From: Xanthoparmelia taractica
Taxonomy: Eukaryota > Ascomycota > Lecanoromycetes > Lecanorales > Parmeliaceae
Direction of reading: 5' to 3'
NCBI GenBank assembly: GCA_033085395.1
Contig: JANQBS010000005.1
Span: 62,001-126,000, forward strand
Length of the DNA: 64,000 bases
Program-made: the position numbers and the translations under genes
Notes under the pieces: model-generated
The model's database searches: none
Seen by the model: the letters and a program-made list of their open reading frames with translations, nothing else
What the model was told of the DNA's origin: nothing
Shown here: positions 58,248 to 64,000 of the stretch, piece after piece
Layout of the letters: each line of letters opens with the position of its first letter
Numbering within the stretch: position 1 is the first letter of the stretch

Positions 58248-59513
58248 CTAGTGCAGTATCTTAAAGCAGAAAAAATGAACATATACATATAACCGAAACA
58301 ACATGAATAGAAAACCATTCATCTCATCTTTCATAGCTCGAATACTCCACTTTTCAATCACTGCGCGCGGCGCTCCCTTAGCGAACATCAGGTGCATCAT
58401 ATCCTCTGTCTTAGCCTGTACCCGCGTCACCCTCGCAAACATCTCATTCTCATACTCTCGGATCCTCCCATGCAAGCGCTCTTCCCCTCCCCCGTCTTGG
58501 ATCGCCAAACCAATCGCTTCGGCTAATCCAACGGCATCTCTCATCGCTGCATTCACGCCTTCTCCTACATATGGGGTCATCAGATGCGCCGCATCCCCAA
58601 TCAAGGTCAATCCAGGTCGGCTTTCCCACCGCATACCCACGGGCAGCATAAACAGCGATCTTGGAGTGACATTTTCGCTGTCAGCTGCCTGTATCAGCTT
58701 CAGTAAGCGTGCATCCCAATCTTTGTATTCTTCGGTCAAGGCTTTCTTAACAGCTTTGCCATCCGAAACGTCATAGCCGGCTTCTTGCATCCAGTCTTTG
58801 CCGCGTATACTCCATATAGAGACATAGATACTTCCGTCGCCCATTTGCTGGCCCATGATCGTCCTCCCGTCTGAGAAAGCGAAAACTGATCCATGGTTGA
58901 TGAGTCTCTCAAGATCGGGGAACTTTTCCTTTGCATTGGGTATAACGAGGTTGTGGCCGCCCGTGCCCGAGAACAACGGTTGCACCGGCGTCAAGAGCGG
59001 CCGCACCTTACTCCACGCTCCATCAGCGCCGATCACGAGATCAAAACCGCCCTTCACTATACCATTCTCAAAACGCAGCTCGAGAGTTGATGCATCCACA
59101 CTCTTCAGCTTGTATCCCCAAAGAATTATTCCCTCGGATAGGCAGTCATACAAGAGCTTTCTGAGCGCCGCGCGATCAATCTCCGGCTTTCCTTGTGAAA
59201 ACCAGCTAGTCTCTTTCGAACTTTTCAAATCAAGATAGCGCAGCATATGCTTATCGCACACGGCTAGGGCGTCGCCATCAAAGCGGGCAAACTGGAGGAA
59301 TTGGGTGTAAAGATTGGCTTTTCGCAGGGCGTAGAGGCCTGCATCTTTATGGAGGTCCAGGGTCCCGCCTTGTGCGCGGAAGTCCGGACTCGGGTCGCTT
59401 TCGAATATTGTGAGGTCAACCTTTAGGGGTTGGAGGAGGCGAGCAAGGGTACAGCCTGCAGGGCCTGCGCCTATAATGGCAATTTTGTAATCTGAGGAGG
59501 GAAGGTGGGGCAT
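58248..59513 (-). CDS. FAD-dependent monooxygenase, TetX/PHBH-like
   Basis: An intronless 421-residue protein. The N-terminal IAIIGAGPAGCTLARLL is the FAD Rossmann motif, and an acidic residue in IFESDPS ends the second strand. LVIGADGAWSKVR is the DG motif. LIGDAAHLMTPYVGEGVNAAMRDA is the GD motif that contacts the flavin ribose, with the P-x-x-G-x-G-xN form. These three define class A flavoprotein hydroxylases, here closest in style to TetX-like aromatic-compound or antibiotic monooxygenases. The C-terminal ~20 residues (GFLFMLFRLYVYVHFFCFKI) are unexpectedly hydrophobic and could be a membrane tail or an unrecognised intron. The gene is divergent from the MFS transporter, suggesting joint expression. 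Confidence 0.9.
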   Translation of the reverse strand: MPHLPSSDYKIAIIGAGPAGCTLARLLQPLKVDLTIFESDPSPDFRAQGGTLDLHKDAGLYALRKANLYTQFLQFARFDGDALAVCDKHMLRYLDLKSSKETSWFSQGKPEIDRAALRKLLYDCLSEGIILWGYKLKSVDASTLELRFENGIVKGGFDLVIGADGAWSKVRPLLTPVQPLFSGTGGHNLVIPNAKEKFPDLERLINHGSVFAFSDGRTIMGQQMGDGSIYVSIWSIRGKDWMQEAGYDVSDGKAVKKALTEEYKDWDARLLKLIQAADSENVTPRSLFMLPVGMRWESRPGLTLIGDAAHLMTPYVGEGVNAAMRDAVGLAEAIGLAIQDGGGEERLHGRIREYENEMFARVTRVQAKTEDMMHLMFAKGAPRAVIEKWSIRAMKDEMNGFLFMLFRLYVYVHFFCFKILH

Positions 59514-60518
59514 GGTGAGGGTTGGGAGTAGTGGGTCGTAGGGGGGATCGGTCTCGAAGGACAGTTGGGGAGGTCGGATCTGAGAGACATGTTGCGCAAG
59601 TGCATTCTTGAGCCAGTTTTCTCATGGCATTAACAACGGTGTCAGATGGTATGAACTGTGGGAAGGCAAGAGCCGAAGTTCGACTCCGTGATTTGCGGAC
59701 CTTTTTAAGTGAGATGGAGTAAGAAAACAGTACTCAAGATCGTGCCGAGAGAAGGATTGCTGATCTATGAAAAATATAGTGTGGCGCCAGTTATCTACTC
59801 AGCATCCAAGATGAGGCAACCCGATTCAATGGAGTGAAGTAAAGCTAAACCTAGCTTCTAGATATTAGGAAAGACACGGAATTTGGGTGTCAAGGCAGCA
59901 CATTCTCATCTCTTTGCCCTAGCATCTTATACATACTGTCACCGTCACTCTCAGCTCTACACTTTCATCGAAGTTAGGTTATGGTATCTTGGGATATGTA
60001 CTTCTGGTCAGTCAATTTTTCAAACTTGGTGTTACCTTGGGTAAGAAAGTGGTTGCACAACGATCCCCCCAACTTAGACCCTACCACAAGCAGCATTTAC
60101 CCAGAACGGTTAGTAGGATTGGGGCCGGACTGTTAGTCAGCTGCTATCTGACGGTGCATCTGAATGCGACATGCGACGGACCAAAACCATGTCTCCGTCT
60201 TTGCATCTCTTTTGTCAATCAATCGATTAAAAGTTCCCTTTCCAAACCGTGATATTCATCCGTCTTATCCGTTCGTCCGCAAAAGAAGGAGGATGCGGAC
60301 AATCATGATGACCAATTCTTCTGCTTTTCCCCTAAATCGCGTCTTACTCTCACTGCAGCAGCATGGACCAAAGCCCTCAAATCCTACTTCCCACATCCTC
60401 GCGCGCTATGTGAGACGCCGTTTTCGGGGAGCAGAAACCCACATAACCAACGATTACGCTATGATGACTGACATGTCTTCTGTCCCTCTGGCTTCGAGCC
60501 TTATTCGCTGTGGCTACC
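59514..60518. promoter_or_regulatory. Shared divergent promoter region, monooxygenase and MFS transporter
   Basis: 1.0 kb between divergent starts. Only short frames are present. No specific operator was recognised; co-regulation is inferred from geometry alone. Confidence 0.5.
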
Positions 60519-62506
60519 ATGGCCGCCGACCCCTGTGGACACAAAGTTATCAAAAACACCTCCACAATATTTTCAAACATGGACTTCGCTTCAGAGAAAA
60601 CTGAGCTCAGCATTCAAGGACCTGAACGCCTCTCAGTGACCTGTGGTCCACCCAATGCCGATGCGAACAAGGAGAACAGCGTTGATTCTGCCAGCGCTTC
60701 AGGAGGACACGACCCTGACACGGTTGATGGAGGCTCAAACGATGTTAGCAGGTTCCAGCCCGGCTATCGCTTCTACCTCGCTTTCTCATCGCTGGCTGTT
60801 CTGGCAATGATGGTCTCACTGGACGGCACATCTGTCTCTGTCGCGTTGCCGGTTCGTCTTCTATGTCACTACGCCTTCAAAACTAATAAGACTACTTCAG
60901 ATCATGGCTACAGACCTTCACGGCACAGCCATAGAAACCTTTTGGACCGGTACAAGTTTTCTACTCAGTTCAGCCATCTTCCAGCCTCCAATTGCTGCCT
61001 TGTCGCACATTTTCGGTCGTATGCCAGCCTTGACATTCTGCGTCATCTGTTTCTTGGTTGGCATCATCATCTCGGGTCTGGCGCAAAATTTTACCATTAT
61101 GCTTCTTGGCAGAACAATTCAGGGTGTTGGGGGTGGCGGCGTTATCCTGCTCAACGACATCATCATCACAGACTTGGTACCCATGAGACTGCGTGGCGCA
61201 TACTTCGGTGCTATAGGCGGAGTCTGGGCTCTTGGTTCAGTGTCAGGACCCGTAATAGGTGGTGCTTTGGCATACAATGTTACCTGGGTGAGTACCCTTG
61301 CCGCCTCTGGATAGCTTTGTGGTTTACTACGATGCCATTGCCTCCGATCTTTTCAATGCATCTTCGGCGTAGCTGCACTTTCGAGGCGCTGACTCTCTCA
61401 AGAGATGGTTGTTCTGGATTAATATTCCATTTTCCGTAATTGGATTGTTCATGGTCCCCGCCTTCATGAAACTCAACCTAATTCCTGGCTCCATCGCCCA
61501 GAAACTCAAACGCGTTGACTGGCTCGGCAACGCCATCTTCATTGCGGCGACAACAAGTCTTCTGATCCCATTGACCTGGGGCGGCGTGCAGTATCCATGG
61601 GATTCGTGGCATACTCTGGTGCCTCTGCTGATTGGTGTCGCTGGCCTTGTCGGTTTCGCCGTCTACGAAAGTTATATTGCCCTAGAACCCACAATACGTC
61701 TCGGCCTGCTCAGAAACTACAATATGGCATACTCACTGTTCGCAACTCTTATCAATGCTTTGATTGTGTACGGCGCTCTCTATTTCCTGCCGCTATACTT
61801 TGAAGCCGTCCGGGGATACAACCCCATCCTTTCAGGCGTCGCTCTCTTCCCGGCGACCTTCACTGTCGCACCGGTCTCTATCATTTCAGGAATCATCATC
61901 ACCAAGACGGGCGATTTCCGTGGCGTCACTTGGCTGGGCTGGGTTGCCACTACCCTTGGCTGCGGTGTCATGATCTTACTCGACGTCGAAACAACGACTT
62001 TGCAATGGGTCTTTCTTTGTCTGTGTACTGGTGTTGGCCTTGGTTTCCTTTACACATCGCTGGCATTAATCAATCAAGCTGCCTCGGATGACAGCAACAT
62101 GGCCTTCGCGATCAGTCTGTTCATCTTTTTTCGCTCAATAGGGCAATGCATTGGTGTCGCAATATGCGGCGTCATCTTTCAGAATCAGATGGAGACGCGT
62201 CTGCTCGCCATTCCATCCCTCGCCAGCCAGGCTGGTGAATACTCAAAAGACGCGTCTAGTACGGTGCTTACGATTAAATCTTTGCCCAACAGTGACAGCA
62301 AGAGACTCCTCGTTCAGGCATATGCAGATTCGCTGAAGATTGTGTGGGCAGTCATGTGTGCACTCAGTGGAGTAGCAATGTTGGGGAGCATCTTTATCCG
62401 CAAGGGTAGTCTTGACCGGGTCCTCAACTCGGAGCAGACCCTCAAGAAGGGGGGCTCGAGACATGGCCAGGACCTTGAGACTACGAACATGAATAACGAC
62501 GTATAG
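60519..62506 (+). CDS. MFS drug:H+ antiporter, DHA2 (14-TM) type
   Basis: Exons 60519-60851, 60901-61287 and 61403-62506 give 607 residues. The ATG at 60579 (MDFASEKTEL) is a likely alternative start. After an ~85-residue polar N-terminus, the first helix ends in MVSLDGTSVSVALP, the DHA2-type motif LDxTxVxVALP. Motif A-like HIFGRMPAL follows helix 2, and the antiporter motif C SVSGPVIGG is in helix 5. RWLFWINIPF begins the second part, with about 14 helices in total and a polar C-terminus. Such pumps export toxins, drugs or secondary metabolites. The substrate cannot be told. The neighbouring monooxygenase suggests a detoxification pair. Confidence 0.92.
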
Positions 62507-63367
62507 AATGTCAGCATGCGAACCTACCCGAGCCACCGCGAGGCATGCCTAGGAGTTGTCATGCTAGCGCAAGAAAATTGTGATGTTAGGATGACATGAT
62601 AATACTTGTAGGACTTACCGCTCAGCAACTAATAATAATTTGGAGCATGATGTTCTTCAACTTTCCATAAGTCACTGGTCTTGTTCTCCAGACTTCGTTA
62701 GGTAAAGATGAAGAGAAGAGGTGTGCGCATTTCGTGTCACTTGTCGACTGTTCCAAGACTGTATATATGGGATGAATCTACGGATGCAGATGGCACTAAA
62801 GAATATGTGTGTAAGGTAGGTTGATTTAGCTGTCAGGTAGATGATTGACTCTCCGTCCCAGCCCCTTCCTTTTCCCTCTTCTTTCTTCTGATTCTTTTCT
62901 GCTTCTTCAAATTGGAGCATACAGGTGTGATGAGGGTTGAGAATTGATTGCATTCATTCTGAACCAATTAAAAATCCTCCGCGTTGTTTGCTTACTTTCC
63001 TTTACTGACGGGGAATTTCCAATATCTACCGCAGAGATCTGACAGCGGACACGGTCTAATAGACAAGCCCTCACCGCTCTTTGCAATCCTTTGAAAACCG
63101 TGTTGTGGATAAAGCGGAAGTATTAGGATTCAATTCAACTCAATCCAAATCTGAGCCTCTACAATATCCTGCCCGACGACGTCATATTCTTACTTACAGC
63201 CGTACTAGGCCAGCTTTCTTGGAGACGCCTTGTATTTCTACCTTCAGCATAATTAGGCATCCTGTAATTGGGATCCAACGCTTACCGCTTTCTTCTTGAA
63301 GCCCCCATCACTGATTCCCTCGCATGCATCTACATCTGCTTTAGGCATCCAAAAACTTCCCTCCAGC
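62507..63367. other. Intergenic between MFS gene and SDR
   Basis: 861 nt between tandem genes. Nothing recognised beyond UTR and promoter sequence. Confidence 0.45.
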
Positions 63368-64000
63368 ATGGTCTTCTTTCAGAAACCCATCCCGCCTACG
63401 AGGGAGGATACCGATCTCACAGGGCGAACGATAATTGTCACCGGAGCCAGCGCAGGCTTGGGATATGAGGCCTCGTTGCAATTTCTTCGTTTGAAAGTGA
63501 CTACCATCATCTTAGCTGTTCGCAACCTTGAAAAAGGTAAACGAGCGCGGGATGCTATGCTTGCTGACAACGACGTCCAACGTCTGAACCCCAATGCCGA
63601 TATCAGGGTCATGCGACTTGATCTGGTGGACTTCCAGAGCGTCGTTGATTTCGCAGATCGTGTCCTTAAGGAGGTGCAGAGTCTGGATGTCCTGCTGCTG
63701 AACGCCGGGATCAACATGGCGCATTTTGAAAAGAGTCCCGCAGGGCATGAGATGTACGTATCAACCCTTGTATGACCCTGATACCGCGTGCTCTACACAG
63801 AAAGACCAGATCATATTCGGCTACCTCACGATCCACTGCCTGAGCCATCATCAGAGAAAGAAGAACAAAAACTAACGTCTCTCCCCCCCTGAACCATAAA
63901 CAGGCTGGTGCAAGTGAACTACCTCTCCAACGCCGTCCTCTCACTCCTCCTCCTCCCCCTCCTCCAAAAGACCTCCAAGTCCTCAAACCCACGCTCCCAC
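63368..64000 (+). CDS. Short-chain dehydrogenase, retinol-dehydrogenase-like, 5' part
   Basis: Exons 63368-63753 and 63904-64000 continue beyond the right edge. The ATG at 63368 (MVFFQKPIPPTRE) is chosen because the upstream frame lacks similarity. TIIVTGASAGLGYEA is the nucleotide-binding motif (TGxxxGxG), and AVRNLEKGKRA suggests NADP preference through the Arg. VMRLDLVDF and LDVLLLNAGIN are family blocks. After a 150-nt intron the frame resumes LVQVNYLSN, as in WW-domain oxidoreductase/retinol dehydrogenase-like SDRs. The catalytic Tyr-Lys is outside the window. Substrate unknown. Confidence 0.85.

Noticed and set aside
59670..59707. tRNA-like T-loop (gttcgactcc) followed by a T run
   Set aside because: The flanking bases do not form a T stem, and no acceptor stem or anticodon arm could be found.
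54602..64000. Secondary-metabolite gene cluster
   Set aside because: There is a monooxygenase, an MFS pump and two SDRs, but no PKS, NRPS, terpene synthase or pathway regulator, and FMT1 lies among them.

Overview
The window is nuclear DNA of a filamentous ascomycete (Pezizomycotina). Genes are separate and on both strands. Most carry several introns of about 45-115 nt with GT-AG ends. Many of the products, such as a HulA-type HECT ligase, a fungal LtrA-like membrane protein, a SUR7/PalI protein and a GPI-anchored PLC-like protein, are typical of this group. I cannot place it below subphylum from the sequence; Leotiomycetes or a relative is a guess. I found no rRNA, tRNA, CRISPR array, plasmid-like region or intact transposon.

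Layout. 1-3184: the 3' part of a SCY1-like/Cex1 gene converges on LST8. 3729-7460: a large unrecognised coiled-coil protein. 8136-10074: a GPI-anchored PI-PLC-like protein. 10075-11389: an intergenic region holding a MITE-like inverted repeat. 11390-16616: a SUR7/PalI-family four-TM protein, a protein with two kinds of tandem repeat, and DRE2 (Fe-S assembly). 16963-21860: a short-chain dehydrogenase (SDR), VTC1 and an Alba-domain protein. 21861-24007: a repeat-rich gap with GT, CAT and 19-bp repeats. 24008-34416: an AHC1-like zinc-finger protein, the HulA/Rsp5 ligase, a PABPN1-type RNA-binding protein (Pab2) and CCZ1. 35533-46000: a secreted DPBB protein, an LtrA-like protein, the NatA catalytic subunit ARD1, a PPxY protein and an STF2-like hydrophilin. 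46178-53201: NUP133 and a Yck-type casein kinase I. 54110-64000: a small unknown protein, a nine-exon SDR, mitochondrial FMT1, a flavin monooxygenase divergent from a DHA2-type MFS transporter, and the start of another SDR.

Most genes are unrelated housekeeping functions. Several act on the plasma membrane, endosome or vacuole (LST8, VTC1, CCZ1, HulA, Yck-type CK1, SUR7, SCY1-like), which I treat as coincidence. The only pair that looks functionally linked by arrangement is the flavin monooxygenase and MFS transporter, which share a promoter region. No biosynthetic core enzyme is present.

Exon boundaries were joined by hand from splice signals, reading-frame phase and remembered family conservation. 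Only ATG was accepted as a start, so several starts differ from the longest open frame. No clearly new system was found. The best leads are the double-repeat protein at 12824-14839, the inverted-repeat element near 10.8-11.0 kb, the micro-exons in two genes, and the PPxY protein as a possible HulA partner.
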